Below are positions 36,015-45,947 of a DNA stretch of 64,000 bases, piece after piece. The notes under the pieces are model-generated. The model was not told the DNA's origin. It worked only from the letters and a program-made list of their open reading frames with translations, and searched no databases. The DNA is from JAJPKK01 sp963787675 (GTDB lineage: Bacteria > Pseudomonadota > Alphaproteobacteria > Rhizobiales > Xanthobacteraceae), in assembly GCA_963787675.1 (NCBI GenBank), contig CAWBDV010000007.1:1116001-1180000 (forward strand). Direction: 5' to 3'. Position 1 is the first letter of the stretch. The number at the start of each line of letters is the position of its first letter. Made by a program: the position numbers and the translations under genes.

Positions 36015-36758
36015 ATGACCATCAGCGAACTGGGGAGACGCCGGTCCGACTGTCCTGAAGGACTAACCGCGGCGATTTTCGACGTAGATGGCGTCTTGCT
36101 CGCATCCCCTCACGAGCGGGCTTGGCGCGAAGCTCTCAAGGGTTTCGCTGACCCGGGTCGCTTCACGACCGCCATGTATGAGGCCCATGTTGCGGGGAAA
36201 CCACGTCTCAGCGGCGCGCGTGCTGCACTGGAGGCATTGGGTGTGCCGGACGCCGATCGGCAGGCTGTCATCTATGCCGAGCACAAACAGAAGCGGCTCA
36301 TGGAACTGATACATGCTGGCAGCGTCGCTGCGTTCCCCGACGCGCTCCGGTTCGTTCAGGCGGTCGGCGCGCTGGGTTGGCCTATGGCGGTCGCATCATC
36401 CTCGAAAAACGCCAACCAAATGATGCGGCAGATCCACCTCGATTCCGGCCGCAGTCTGCTCGATGTCTTCGGCGCCAATGTCTGCGGTCGCGATTTGCGG
36501 CAGGGCAAGCCAAACCCGGAAATTTTCCTGCTCGCCGCCGCGGAAATGCGCGTAGCGCCCGCGCGCTGCTTCGTGGTCGAGGATGCGCCCGCCGGCATCG
36601 AGGCGGCCCGCGCCGGCGGCATGGCGGCGCTCGGTGTCGCCCGACTTAAGGACGCTTGCGAGCTGCGGGCCGCAGGGGCGGATCTGGTGGTGACGAGCCT
36701 GGACGAGGTTGCCATCGACGCACTGGTCGACGGGCGGCTCAGCCGCCGGCCAACATGA
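36015..36758 (+). CDS. HAD-superfamily hydrolase, beta-phosphoglucomutase-like
   Basis: A 247-residue HAD hydrolase with DVDGVLLASPHERAW (nucleophile and acid Asp), VASSSKNANQM, GKPNPEIFLLAA and VVEDAPAGIEAARAGGM. It stands directly before a GH65 phosphorylase, the usual partner of beta-phosphoglucomutase. The phosphorylase would release a beta-glucose 1-phosphate that this enzyme converts to glucose 6-phosphate. The ATG at 36015 is the likely start; a GTG at 35973 is in frame. Its stop region overlaps the GH65 leader. Confidence 0.85.
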   Translation: MTISELGRRRSDCPEGLTAAIFDVDGVLLASPHERAWREALKGFADPGRFTTAMYEAHVAGKPRLSGARAALEALGVPDADRQAVIYAEHKQKRLMELIHAGSVAAFPDALRFVQAVGALGWPMAVASSSKNANQMMRQIHLDSGRSLLDVFGANVCGRDLRQGKPNPEIFLLAAAEMRVAPARCFVVEDAPAGIEAARAGGMAALGVARLKDACELRAAGADLVVTSLDEVAIDALVDGRLSRRPT

Positions 36759-36769
36759 TGGAGCCAGGA

Positions 36770-39095
36770 ATGATGGATCACGTTCTCAAACCGACCGCAG
36801 ATGCGGCTTGGGTCCTTGAAGCGGAGGGCTATGATCCACTTCGCGAAGGCGGCCTTCAGTCACGCTTTGCGATCAGCAATGGCTTTTTAGGGATAAGGGG
36901 CGCGCGCGCCATGACGCGTGGAGCGCGTTGGGTCGTTCCGCCGCACACTTATGTCGCCGGACTGTTCGACTGGCTCGACACAAAGCCCGCCATCCCGGAG
37001 CTTGTCCCAGCCGCCGACTGGTTGAAGGTCCGCATCTTGTTGTCTGGCAAACCTCTGGTGCATCATCCTGGAGATGCGCCGTTTCATCACATGACGCTCG
37101 ATTTGCGGCGGGGCGCATTGCTCGCCGAATCCGGCCTCCTGAAGGCGCCTGGCGCGGGCATTCAGCTGCGCACGCTGCGCCTTGTGTCTATAAGCGAACG
37201 CGCCCTTGGGCTGCAGCTGATCCAATTGGATATCGAGGACGGAGAGGTCGAGGTCACGCTCGAGGCGTCGTTCGAGGGGATCAATCTCGGGCTCATCTCT
37301 GAACGGCTCGGTCAGGATCTCGGCGTGTGGCGCACCCACCGCTCCGGCAAGAGTTCTCGCCATGGCTGCCACAGCGTCGCTGCAGGTCGACGGCCACGAT
37401 ATGCCGGCGACCGCCACCGACCAATTGAAATGGTCGTGGAGCTGGAAATCTCGCGCGGGGCAAATTGTGTGTTTCGAGCGCACTGTCGCCGTAGCGCGGA
37501 GCGACCTCCAAGGTCTGGACCCCAGCAGGGGCGCGCGGGACAAGCTTGATGTTGCACGACACCTCGGCTGGCGCTGCGTGTTGGCGGAACACGAGGCGGC
37601 CTGGGCAAGCCGCTGGCAGTGCAGCGACGTCGAAGTCGACGGCGACGCCGGCGCACAGCAGGCATTGCGGTTCGCAATCTACCATCTGAACAGCGCCGCC
37701 AACCCGGCGGACGAGCACGTGTCGATCGGTGCCCGGGCGTTGACCGGCGACGATTATCATGGACACGTGTTCTGGGACACAGAGATATTCTTGCTACCCT
37801 TTTACATCCTGACCTGGCCGGAAGCCGCCCGAGCACTGCTTATGTATCGCTTCCGCACCCTCGATGCCGCGCGGGCAAAATCGGCCCGGATGGGCTGGCG
37901 TGGTGCCCTGTACGCCTGGGAGTCCGCCGATACCGGTGCGGAGACCACGCCGGATCAGGTTATCGGTCCGGATCGTCAAGTCATCGATGTCCTTTGCGGC
38001 ACGGAGGAGCAGCACATTAGCGCGGACGTTGCCTATGCGGTCTGGCAATACTGGCAGGCCACCAGGGATGAAGGGTTTCTGCGCGACGCCGGTGCCGAGA
38101 TTCTTCTCGAGACGGCTCGATTCTGGGCCAGCCGCGCTCAGTCGGAGGCGGATGGCTACCGCCACATCCGCGACGTCATCGGACCAGACGAGTACCACCA
38201 ACACGTCGACGACAGCGCGTTCACCAACGTTATGGCACGCTGGAACATCCGGCGCGCGATCGATGTAGCGGCTTTGTTACGCGAGCGCTGGCCCGAGTGC
38301 TGGACAAGCCTTTCAAGCCGCATCGGCCTTTACGACACCGAGCTAAACCAGTGGAAGAGTACCGCAGATACGATGACGACCGGCCTCGATCCCACAACGG
38401 GGCTGTTCGAGCAGTTTGCGGGTTATTTCGCTCTCGAAAAGATCAATCTGGCGGACTACGCGGGCCGGTCCGTGCCAATGGACGTCGTTCTTGGGCGGGA
38501 CCGGACGCAACGATCCCAGGTGATAAAACAGGCCGACGTCGTCGCGCTGCTCGGGTTATTGCCGGAGGAGTTTGTTGGTGACACGGGGACAGCGAACTTC
38601 CAATACTACGAACCCCACTGCAGCCACGGCAGTTCGCTGAGCCCCGCCATGCATGGTCTCGTCGCTGCTCAACTAGGCTACTCCGAAATGGCGCTGCGCT
38701 ATTTTCGGCAGACCGCGGCGATTGATCTCGCAGATACCCATGTGGCCATTGACGGTGGCGTGCATATCGCGGCCCTCGGCGGGGTTTGGCTGACGGCGGT
38801 GTTTGGTTTCGCTGGGCTGTCATTGCGGAGCGACGGCGTGGCCATCGACCCGCAGCTGCCGACGGGGTGGAGCAGCCTTGGCTTCGGCTGTCAGTGGCGT
38901 GGCCGCCGCCTCAGGATCAGGATTGACCAGTCCAAGCAATGCCTCGAAGCAACTCTGGAAAAAGGAGAGCCGATGACGCTTGTCGTGAGCGGCACGTCGC
39001 ACGAGCTCCGCCGTAAACAAGTGCTCCTGGTTTCCACCGGAAGGCCGGATCGATTGAAGGCTCGTCAACCGATGAGCTCGTCGCCCGCCGGCTGA
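36770..39095 (+). pseudogene. GH65 disaccharide phosphorylase (trehalose/kojibiose type), frameshifted
   Basis: Family 65 inverting phosphorylase. The first frame begins MMDHVLKPTADAAWVLEAEG (GGAG before the ATG) and covers the N-terminal beta-sandwich to RTHRSGKS. Removing one T near 37354 joins it to LAMAATASLQVDG and the catalytic (alpha/alpha)6 barrel to 39095. The barrel has VFWDTEIFLLPFYILTWPEA, RGALYAWESADTGAETTP, VIGPDEYHQHVDDSAFTN (general acid Glu), IKQADVVALLG and EPHCSHGSSLSPAMHG (phosphate site). The exact disaccharide cannot be told. As for hutI and hutH, the single-base break may be a sequence error. Confidence 0.9.
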
Positions 39096-39660
39096 TCACA
39101 AGGTGCATTCGCGCTTCTTCCGACATGGCTTGGCAACGAGCGTGAGGTAGCGTCTCGTGCGGTCGAAGTTGTTTCAACAGCCTTTTCCCGCGGCTATCCG
39201 GAAAGACTCCATGAGAACAATGCCCAGGTATGGGGACGATCTGGCGGTTCCTGGGTCGACCGCCCATTGTTCACCCGCTCGGCCGACCGCCTTGGGTTCC
39301 CCACCATCTTCCGTATCAGAAATATTGGTCTCCGCATTGGCCGGACGCTCCCTGCTCCCTAATCTGTACGTCGAGAGAGAGCGGTCGCAGCAGTCGAGCA
39401 AACGTTGATTTCGGGGGAGCGATCCTGGCCCTTACCAAGACCTCATTGTGAACCGCTATTCGATCACCGTCAGCGAGCGCGAGCACGCGGGGCCAGTAAC
39501 ATGATCGTGCCGCGAGCGTCGACCACCGACCGCAATTACGTCATCGTGCTCAAATTGGCTCCGACCGCAATTCTGATGACATTTGACCGCGCTGCGTCGG
39601 TTTAGGTGAACCGGGGGCCTTCGCGCGGTCCGCGAACACGGCAGAACCGGACGCGACTGT
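39096..39660. other. Region without a supported gene
   Basis: About 560 bases with only short overlapping frames. It lies between convergent genes. No repeat or RNA recognised. Confidence 0.4.
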
Positions 39661-40770
39661 TCATTCCACATGGGGAAGCAAGCCGTTGCCGTTTGTGAGA
39701 TTGAGTTGGCGGGGTAGGTTGCTCCGCTCTTCGACGTTCCCCGTCCGCTTCCTCAATAAATTGCGGTAGGCGCTGACATAATCTTTGGCCATCCTTGAGG
39801 CGGTAAATCTTTCGTCAAACCTTTGCCGCACCGCAGGGCGGTCGTACGACAAGATCTCCGGGAGAGCCGCGATGGCTGCTTCCTCGCTGTCGACCACTTT
39901 ACCGGTGACGCCATCATCGATGACCTCGGGGATCGACCCGCAACGGAACGCAAGCACCGGTGTGCCGCACGCCATGGCTTCGATCATCGCCAGTCCAAAC
40001 GGTTCCGGCCAGTCCACTGGGAACAAGAGGGCGGCCGCGTCGCCCAAGAATTTTGTTTTCTCGCGCTCGTTGATCTCTCCGACGAATTCTACGCCCGGGC
40101 CATCGATGAGCGGGAGTATCGCGATGCGAAAGTAGTCCTCATCGGCCTTGTCGACTTTGGCGGCGATCTTCAGCGGAACGCCGGCGGCACGAGCTATTCT
40201 GATAGCGCGGTCCGGGCGTTTTTCCGGCGAAATACGTCCCAGGAAGGCGACGTAGCTGCCCGGCGCGAAAGACGGCTGATGAAGTTCTGCCGGAATACCG
40301 TGTTGGATCGTGGCGACAAAATTGGCGTGCGGCAAGGGTCTGCGCTGATCGTTGGAAATGGAAACCAAAGGCATTTCGCTAAAGCGATAGTAGAAAGGCT
40401 TGAGATCCTCCAAATCCAGCCGACCGTGAAGCGTGGTGAGTGTGTGGCCTCCCAGCGCGCGACAGAGCGGGAAATGCAGCAGATCCATGTGAAAATGCAG
40501 AACGTCGAATTCCTTTGCACGCTCGCGCAACTTGTCGATCATCACCATGATGTGCGGAATGACGTCGCGTACCGCAGGATCAAGGCGAAGCGCGCGCGTA
40601 CAACACGGTACCAACTCGGCGCTGGTGATAGAGTCCCCACTTGCAAACAGCGTGACATCGTGGCCCATCTTGACAAGTTCTTCGGTCAAGTAGGAAACGA
40701 TCCGCTCAGTGCCGCCATAGAGACGAGGAGGAACGCTCTCAATGAGGGGAGCGACCTGTGCGATTTTCAT
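39661..40770 (-). CDS. Glycosyltransferase family 4 protein
   Basis: A 369-residue GT-B fold enzyme that transfers sugar from a nucleotide donor. N-terminal YGGTERIVSYLTEELVKMGH and FHMDLLHFPLCRALG, then the donor domain VAFLGRISPEKRPDRAIRIA and the retaining-GT4 motif PEPFGLAMIEAMACGTPVLA followed by FRCGSIPEVIDDGVTG. Only a weak AAGG is seen upstream of the ATG at 40770. No other polysaccharide gene is adjacent. Acceptor unknown. Confidence 0.9.
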   Translation of the reverse strand: MKIAQVAPLIESVPPRLYGGTERIVSYLTEELVKMGHDVTLFASGDSITSAELVPCCTRALRLDPAVRDVIPHIMVMIDKLRERAKEFDVLHFHMDLLHFPLCRALGGHTLTTLHGRLDLEDLKPFYYRFSEMPLVSISNDQRRPLPHANFVATIQHGIPAELHQPSFAPGSYVAFLGRISPEKRPDRAIRIARAAGVPLKIAAKVDKADEDYFRIAILPLIDGPGVEFVGEINEREKTKFLGDAAALLFPVDWPEPFGLAMIEAMACGTPVLAFRCGSIPEVIDDGVTGKVVDSEEAAIAALPEILSYDRPAVRQRFDERFTASRMAKDYVSAYRNLLRKRTGNVEERSNLPRQLNLTNGNGLLPHVE

Positions 40771-41040
40771 GATGATTCATACCTTCCCTACAACCATAAA
40801 CGTGTGCAGTGTAAAGTTCGGGTTTCTCGTTCAATTGACCTTGATTTTACGCGGCTTTGCTTTCTCAGCTTTCGGAAGGACTCTCGGCCGGTGCTTCGCA
40901 TTCGCGTTAATGCTCAGTGCGACGGATCGTGGCTGACTTTCAGATTCGACTTCACGTTCAATCTCCCTTTTGAATGTTGGGGTCAGTGCGCCAAATCGAC
41001 ATTGATCTTTGTCAAAATGAACTTGAGTGGAGCGCTGAGA
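40771..41040. other. Intergenic region upstream of the GT4 gene
   Basis: 270 bases of relatively AT-rich sequence that should hold the GT4 promoter. No element recognised. Confidence 0.4.
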
Positions 41041-41048
41041 TCTAGCTA

Positions 41049-41395
41049 ATGGAATGGTCCGGCCGTGCTCCTACACTGCCAGCGCGTGACGCTGGACGGG
41101 GTCGCGAAGGAGCACTGCCATGTCCAACAAATCAACTCCGATGGTCGCCACGATGGGCATCGACATCGGCAAGAACACGTTCCATGTGCTCGGCCTCGAT
41201 CAGCGCGGCGCGATTGTTCTGCGGCAAAAGTGGTCGCGCGGCCAAATCGAAGCACGGCTCGCGAACACGGCGCTATGTCTCATCGGGATGGAAGCTTGTG
41301 TTGGCGCCCATTACCTCAGCCGCAAGCTGCAATTGCAAGGCCACGATGCGCGGCTGATGCCGGCGAAATATGTGCGCTCGTATTCGAAGCACGAC
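41049..41395 (+). mobile_element. IS110-family transposase, 5' fragment
   Basis: The ATG at 41120 follows GAAGGAG. The product begins MSNKSTPMVATMGIDIGKNT then FHVLGLDQRG (first Asp of the DEDD site), ALCLIGMEACVGAHYLSRKL (Glu) and MPAKYVRSYSK, after which the match stops. About 70 bases upstream with TGGAATGGTCCGGCCGTGCT may be the left end. Only the N-terminal quarter of the transposase remains. Confidence 0.85.
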
Positions 41396-41404
41396 CGTCC
41401 AGCC

Positions 41405-41996
41405 TGAGCCATCCGGGTGGCAACGTTACCGGCGTCGCCATTCAGACCGTCGATCTTCTCGCAAAACGCCTTGGATTGTTGCGCGACATTGCTCCCGCCG
41501 GTCAATCGATTTGATTTCTGATAAATTCGGCGAATTCTCGGGCGGTAGTTCAGCTAAGGGAGGTAGAGGCGGCGGCCAAGCACTTGGAGTGGGGCTAGCG
41601 GTGCAGAGCGCAAGCACTCCAGACGAGATCAAGACGGCTTTCACAATGCTCACCCGACAACGGATCGGTGCCTTGTTGATCGCCGCCGAGCCCTTTTTCT
41701 TTTCTCGACGCTGCCAATTGGCAGCGTTGGCGTCGGATCACGCCCTATTGGCCGGCTATCCTTCCCGTGAATACGCTGAAGCTGGAGGTCTTTTCAGTTA
41801 CGGTCCAAGTTTCCCCGACGCATGGCGCCTCGCCGGAAATTATGCTGGACGAATTCTCAAGGGGGAGAAGGCTGGAGATTTGCCGGTTCAGCAGTCCATG
41901 CGAATCGAACTGATCATCAATATCAAGACAGCCAAGGCACTTGGTATCGCGATCCCAGCAAAACTCCTCGCCGTCGCCGATGAGGTCATTGAATGA
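41405..41996 (+). pseudogene. ABC transporter substrate-binding protein (PF04392-type), fragments
   Basis: Begins in the middle of the protein, SLSHPGGNVTGVAIQTVD, then LLAKRLGLLRDIAPAG. After a damaged stretch it resumes near 41595 in another frame: VQSASTPDEIKTAFTMLTRQ through GGLFSYGPSFPDAWRLAGNY to IPAKLLAVADEVIE and a stop at 41996. The 5' half has been replaced by the IS110 piece. Homologues are exported receptors of amino-acid-like ligands. Confidence 0.85.
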
Positions 41997-42400
41997 GTGC
42001 GCCAGGCAAAGCTGGTGCGATCCAGCCGGTGAAAGTCCGGCCCAAGTAAGGGGTAGCGTCCGCTTGGTAGCGAGTGTTGCGTGGTCACCGGCGACGGTGG
42101 CTGCGAAGCGTACACAGCAATTGCATGGGGTGTGGGATTGAGCCACGAAAGAAGAGACATCGCAGGGGCCGAGGGTTTTCATTCGCTCGAAGGCAACATG
42201 TGCGGCATCGCTATCCGAGGTGCTGACGCCCTGCCGGGGTCTAAGGCCACATCACGTGCAAAGGGATCGTATCGGAACCTGGGAGGTCTCGGGTCTGACC
42301 GGGACGGCTGTGCCGTTGCCGGTCCGCATCGGGAAGGCGAGGAGCCGTAGCCGATGATGAACGGAGCCGAGAAGTCGGACCCCGCCATTTAAGCGAGCCA
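41997..42400 (+). mobile_element. Group II intron 5' fragment (domain I)
   Basis: Starts GTGCGCCAGGCAAAGCTGG right after a stop codon, with CCGGTGAAAGTCCGG, CAGGGGCCGAGGG, CGAGGAGCCG and GAGAAGTCGGACCCCGCC, all typical of the 5' third of bacterial group II introns. No reverse transcriptase or domain V follows. The 3' intron piece at 33.7 kb could be from the same family but is not its direct continuation. Confidence 0.75.
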
Positions 42401-42492
42401 GTAAGGATGGAAGTCGTCGCCTGACCGAGCAAACGAAAGCCTTATATGAATTTTGTATTCGAGATTGGACCATAGCCGGCGAGCGATAGCTC

Positions 42493-42717
42493 TTGTCTGA
42501 AGTGAGCAAACGGATTGCATCGCGGCAGCGACGCTTGGCCGCGTTTCCCGTCGAAGGCACTCCGCCCGGCGACAAGGCCTGTGAATTATTGTGCGAGGAC
42601 CATGTCGGCACCTACAAGCTTCCGTACCTGTGCCATTGGTCGGGCGGCACGTGGCGAAGCGTTGGAACAGGGGAGCCGGTGAAGGCCGGCGTCGTGGGGT
42701 GGCGGGTGGCGAGGTGA
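42493..42717 (+). CDS. Small conserved hypothetical protein
   Basis: A 74-residue protein, ending CEDHVGTYKLPYLCHWSGGT then WRSVGTGEPVKAGVVGWRVA. It opens with TTG at 42493. Similar short proteins with a GTYxLPxxCxW ... GEP..VVGW pattern occur in rhizobia as I recall. Function unknown. Confidence 0.55.
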   Translation: MSEVSKRIASRQRRLAAFPVEGTPPGDKACELLCEDHVGTYKLPYLCHWSGGTWRSVGTGEPVKAGVVGWRVAR

Positions 42718-42905
42718 GCGATGAGAGGGTGGAGGTCAGTAGACAACGTTTTCCGGAACGCGGCCATCGACGTTGCCTCATTAAATGATTCGCTATTCGT
42801 TCAGTTAAAGCGCATTCTAACTCATCACCGGCAAAGGGCTATCCTCAGGCGGCGATGGCTGAGAGTTCGGTAGCGCACCCGCCTGGTGTCAAGCGGAGTC
42901 GCGTT

Positions 42906-43100
42906 ATGCATAAGTTCGCAGTAGGACAAATCGTGCAATTCGTACCCAACACGTGGCATTTTCGTAATTCGGTACCTGGGTCGTACGAAGTGAGAAAGCA
43001 ATTACCCGAACGAAACGGAGAGTTCGAGTATCATATAAAAGGCTCGAACGAGGCGCATTCGCGCGTCGCCACTGAAAGCCAGATCAGTCGAGCGGGCTAA
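42906..43100 (+). CDS. Small conserved hypothetical protein
   Basis: A 64-residue protein, MHKFAVGQIVQFVPN, SVPGSYEVRKQLPERNGEFE, YHIKGSNEAHSRVATESQIS. The pattern (VGQxVxF, Y.V..QLP..xGE..Y.IK, E.H.RV..ESQ) is a widespread alphaproteobacterial family of unknown role, and resembles an SH3-like beta barrel. The ATG at 42906 fits family length better than 42855. Confidence 0.75.
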   Translation: MHKFAVGQIVQFVPNTWHFRNSVPGSYEVRKQLPERNGEFEYHIKGSNEAHSRVATESQISRAG

Positions 43101-43239
43101 TCACCGAACTCTCGCGCGCGGAATTCGTTGCACCTTATCTTTGGACTAGCCATGTGGTCGAAACGAGCTGTGACCCTCGTCGCCGATCAGGGATTTAGCG
43201 CACTCGCGTCTAGGCGCGGTCCAGCATATGCTCGGTGTC

Positions 43240-43455
43240 ATGTTCACCAAGTACGAGCGGCGCGACTTTTCGGTGTCAGTCAGAAGCAAGAGCAAGCCTC
43301 CGAACCCGTGGCGGTGGGAGATACATCGGGCGGGGCGCTTGAGCGCGGTCGAGCAGTCTGTGGAATTTTTTCCAACGATGGCCGCGGGCAATAAGGCGGG
43401 GAAGCAGGCACTCGCTCAGCTATTCAAACGACTTCGTATAGGAATTGTTGAGTAG
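43240..43455 (+). CDS. Small hypothetical protein of the MFTKxERRDF family, copy 1
   Basis: A 71-residue protein: MFTKYERRDFSVSVRSKSKP then PNPWRWEIHRAGRLSAVEQS, ending GNKAGKQALAQLFKRLR. A near-identical but frameshifted copy is at 46668. Flanking DNA is also partly shared, so the pair is a segmental duplication. Function unknown. Confidence 0.7.
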   Translation: MFTKYERRDFSVSVRSKSKPPNPWRWEIHRAGRLSAVEQSVEFFPTMAAGNKAGKQALAQLFKRLRIGIVE

Positions 43456-43469
43456 TCCGTTCGTGTGGG

Positions 43470-43548
43470 GTCGATGAGGCAGGTGCGGGTGCTTGTGTTG
43501 GTGTTGCCCCAGGTGGCGGTCGCGACGTAGGAGATGGTGTCGGTCAGG
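43470..43548 (-). pseudogene. Fragment of tail-fibre-like Ig domain, copy 1
   Basis: The minus strand encodes LTDTISYVATATWGNTNTST then RTCLIDP, matching DTIDYVATDTWGNTSTSTRT of the longer protein at 51134. Only about 26 codons remain. Confidence 0.75.
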
Positions 43549-43972
43549 ATTGAACTGACGATCTTACAATCTGATCTTCGCCGTGAGTGTGCTTGCGCAG
43601 AAAGCGTGCGAGTTGCCCTCTCAGAGTGGCGGTGTCTAACGGCTCACCCACGGAACTGGCATTATCGAAGAGTTCCCGTTGCAGCTCTGTCGGCAACCTG
43701 TTCCACTGCACGATCAATGCCGCGCCCAGACATCGCAGGATATGCTCCTCTTCCGCTGCCAATCTCGCTTCGCTGGCTTCACTGGGCTCCGGCATAGGCA
43801 CCATCTCGCCGAGATTTTCGACAAGCTTGTCCTGATCATCGGCAAGCCACTGCTCGTTTTCGGCGAGCATCGTGAGACTCCGTTCTCCACGCACCTCGCT
43901 GGGAGCATTTCTTTGTTTCGCCAATTCGGCGTATTCTGCTGCTTTGGCACGATGTTGTTGGGTGGGGAACAC
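43544..43972 (-). CDS. Conserved hypothetical protein
   Basis: A 142-residue, mostly helical, acidic protein. It begins MFPTQQHRAKAAEYAELAKQ and ends with EEEHILRCLGAALIVQWNRL and LRGQLARFLRKHTHGED. Both halves resemble separate short families I recall in Bradyrhizobium, so it may be a fusion. No known function. Confidence 0.65.
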   Translation of the reverse strand: MFPTQQHRAKAAEYAELAKQRNAPSEVRGERSLTMLAENEQWLADDQDKLVENLGEMVPMPEPSEASEARLAAEEEHILRCLGAALIVQWNRLPTELQRELFDNASSVGEPLDTATLRGQLARFLRKHTHGEDQIVRSSVQS

Positions 43973-44054
43973 GGGGAGCCTTTCTGTTAGCTGGCCTCTG
44001 TCAAATAACCTAACAGCGGATCGGGCAGGCGGGCTGGGGCCGTTGGCAAAGCTG

Positions 44055-44237
44055 TTACTTCGTGGGAACTGGGACGGCGGTTGATCCGTTCGTCGGCTGT
44101 GAAATTCTCCTGAGGCATTCCTGGTGACTAGAACACGGTCCCAACGAGAAGTTGCCGTGGTCGTCCATCGCGTACCAGCCCAGCTTGATGCCGAGCATGT
44201 CGGATTTATCTTCGCTTACGTAATGCGGAATGGTCAT
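44055..44237 (-). CDS. Small conserved hypothetical protein
   Basis: A 60-residue protein with GWYAMDDHGNFSLGPCSSHQ then ECLRRISQPTNGS. The GWYxxDDxGNxSLGP ... C..RI.QPTN pattern is a recurrent rhizobial family of unknown function. No RBS is obvious. Confidence 0.6.
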   Translation of the reverse strand: MTIPHYVSEDKSDMLGIKLGWYAMDDHGNFSLGPCSSHQECLRRISQPTNGSTAVPVPTK

Positions 44238-44413
44238 TGCGGCACTCCGTGCGCACCCTCATCAATCAAGCCGGCCTCGGCCCCATTTCTCGCTCTACCT
44301 TTAGGTCGGCAAAAAAAGACGGGGATGCGTTGTCAGCGTGTGCCTCAAAGCCGGGATTTGAATTTGATTCATCTATGATCGGAACCCTCTTTATAAATAC
44401 CATGATGGATGGC

Positions 44414-44934
44414 CTACTCCGCCCGCTTCCATACTTGATGGATTCGGACGCCAGACATCGCAACAAGGCTGCTGTATCTCAGTTCGCGCGCCGTGAGAGA
44501 TGTAATAGTTCGCTTTTGATCGGTTCCGATCTGGTTCGGGAATGTACTAGCATCAACATGAAGGATGGCAACCCTCTCTGCCTCGTTGACGGTGTACGTG
44601 CCGTAGTAAGCGATCGATTCTACAATGAGCCCGCCGAATTCCTCAGAATTCGTCTTGCGCTCGAGTAAATGGACGCGATTTTAGAATTGTCGGCACTCGC
44701 GACCATGTGAAAAAATCGGCCATTCGCCTCGAACACGTTGATACCCTTCGGATTGGCGCCAAACTGTTTCAGCTTGCTGCCATTCGGCAGGACCTGATCC
44801 GATGAGACGAGTGTCCAGGTGCCGACGAGTTGCTCTTTAAGCGACTTTTGTTGAGCAAGGGAATCGCTTGCTGATAAGCTAACTGCCAAGCACAGTGCTG
44901 CGGTCGTCATTGCGAGCGTGACAAGTCGATTTAT
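44414..44934 (-). pseudogene. Secreted lipocalin-like protein, start codon lost and frameshifted
   Basis: Frame 1 gives a signal peptide and KEQLVGTWTLVSSDQVLPNG, GANPKGINVFEANGRFFHMV, the start of a lipocalin-like domain. Near 44668 one base is missing; the next frame continues ERKTNSEEFGGLIVESIAYY then GTYTVNEAERVAILHVDAST to a stop at 44414. An AAGGAG stands six bases before ATA-AAT-CGA at 44934, exactly where the ATG should be, so the original start seems mutated to ATA. An internal ATG at 44910 is still in frame. Confidence 0.85.
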
Positions 44935-45199
44935 GGTGTTCTCCTTTGGGCTGTTTGCGAAGCTCTTAACGACGAGCGCAGCCGGGGTCGCGCACTACCG
45001 GTATGCCCGTGTGCCGCAATACAAGCCAAGATCAATTTGTAAATTAGAATTGTGCCTGCCGATGGCACCAGGGCTGCAAAGTCGACGAAGCGGGGACTTC
45101 GGTACGTCGCCGTTTTTGCGCAGCCCACGGACAAAACACTGCTTGGCCGTCCATGAACACGTGGTGTGCCGGACGTGAAGTACAATAGGGGGCAAGAAA
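44935..45199. other. Intergenic region
   Basis: 265 bases without a supported gene, expected to hold the former promoter of the lipocalin-like gene. Confidence 0.35.
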
Positions 45200-45390
45200 T
45201 TAATCCGCGCTTGAGGTGGTCATGGTGGATGTGGCGTTGGCTGAGAAGGCCGTTGAGGAAGTGGCCAGAGCGTCGGCGGCGGATTGGATGAGGATGGTGC
45301 GGGTGCTCGTGCTGGTGTTGCCCCAGGTGTCGGTGGCGACGTAGTCGATGCTGTCGGTTGCCACGGCGCTGGTGTCGAGTTGGATAGGGT
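45200..45390 (-). pseudogene. Fragment of tail-fibre-like Ig domain, copy 2
   Basis: The minus strand encodes LDTSAVATDSIDYVATDTWG then NTSTSTRTILIQSAADALAT and a Ser/Thr/Ala tail, stopping at 45200. It matches the C-terminus of the protein at 51134 (IDTSTVATDTIDYVATDTWG) over about 60 codons; nothing upstream of the domain is kept. Confidence 0.8.
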
Positions 45391-45494
45391 CATTTGTCTC
45401 TCACCGCATATAAAAAGCCCGGCGCGAAGGCGCGCCGGGCTGGGGACCAACAAGGACGATGGGTCCGAAAGTCCAAGGGCAGTGGTCCACAGCA

Positions 45495-45947
45495 TCAAGC
45501 GCCGGAGACCTCCTGAACGCCGAGGAAACGCCATTCGTCGTTCCAGCCGTCGTCCCAGTCGCGGAGGTCGAGGCTGCGCCTGGCATCGCCCCCGTAGAGG
45601 CACACGACGTCGCGGTCGCCGGCCACCCGCGCGGACGAACCGAGACAGGCGATGGGATGCTTGCGTTGCTCCTCGGGGAACGCAGCCCCGTATGCGAGGC
45701 CGTGGACGTGGTCGCCGGGCATGAAGTTCTCTGCCTTCATCGCTGCAACGGAATCCTCTGAAGAGACGTTCCGGCCGAAGTCGAAGAGCTTGGTGCGGAA
45801 CTTCTTTTTGCCGGTGCCTTTGATGGAGAACTTCTCCAGCGTGATGTTCGGGTTGACCCAGTCATACCGGCCGGCTGCGATCATCGCTTGCAGGGACATG
45901 CCGTAGTCGATTGTAATGACGCGCTCGGTGATGGTGTCAGTGTTCAT
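45495..45947 (-). CDS. Conserved hypothetical protein
   Basis: A 150-residue protein: MNTDTITERVITIDYGMSLQ, AMIAAGRYDWVNPNITLEKF, KLFDFGRNVSSEDSVAAMKA and EEQRKHPIACLGSSARVAGD. I recall this family from phage and bacterial genomes, where it has no known function. The ATG at 45947 has CAGGAGGAAT before it. A G/C hairpin near 45417-45441 may terminate it. Confidence 0.7.
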   Translation of the reverse strand: MNTDTITERVITIDYGMSLQAMIAAGRYDWVNPNITLEKFSIKGTGKKKFRTKLFDFGRNVSSEDSVAAMKAENFMPGDHVHGLAYGAAFPEEQRKHPIACLGSSARVAGDRDVVCLYGGDARRSLDLRDWDDGWNDEWRFLGVQEVSGA

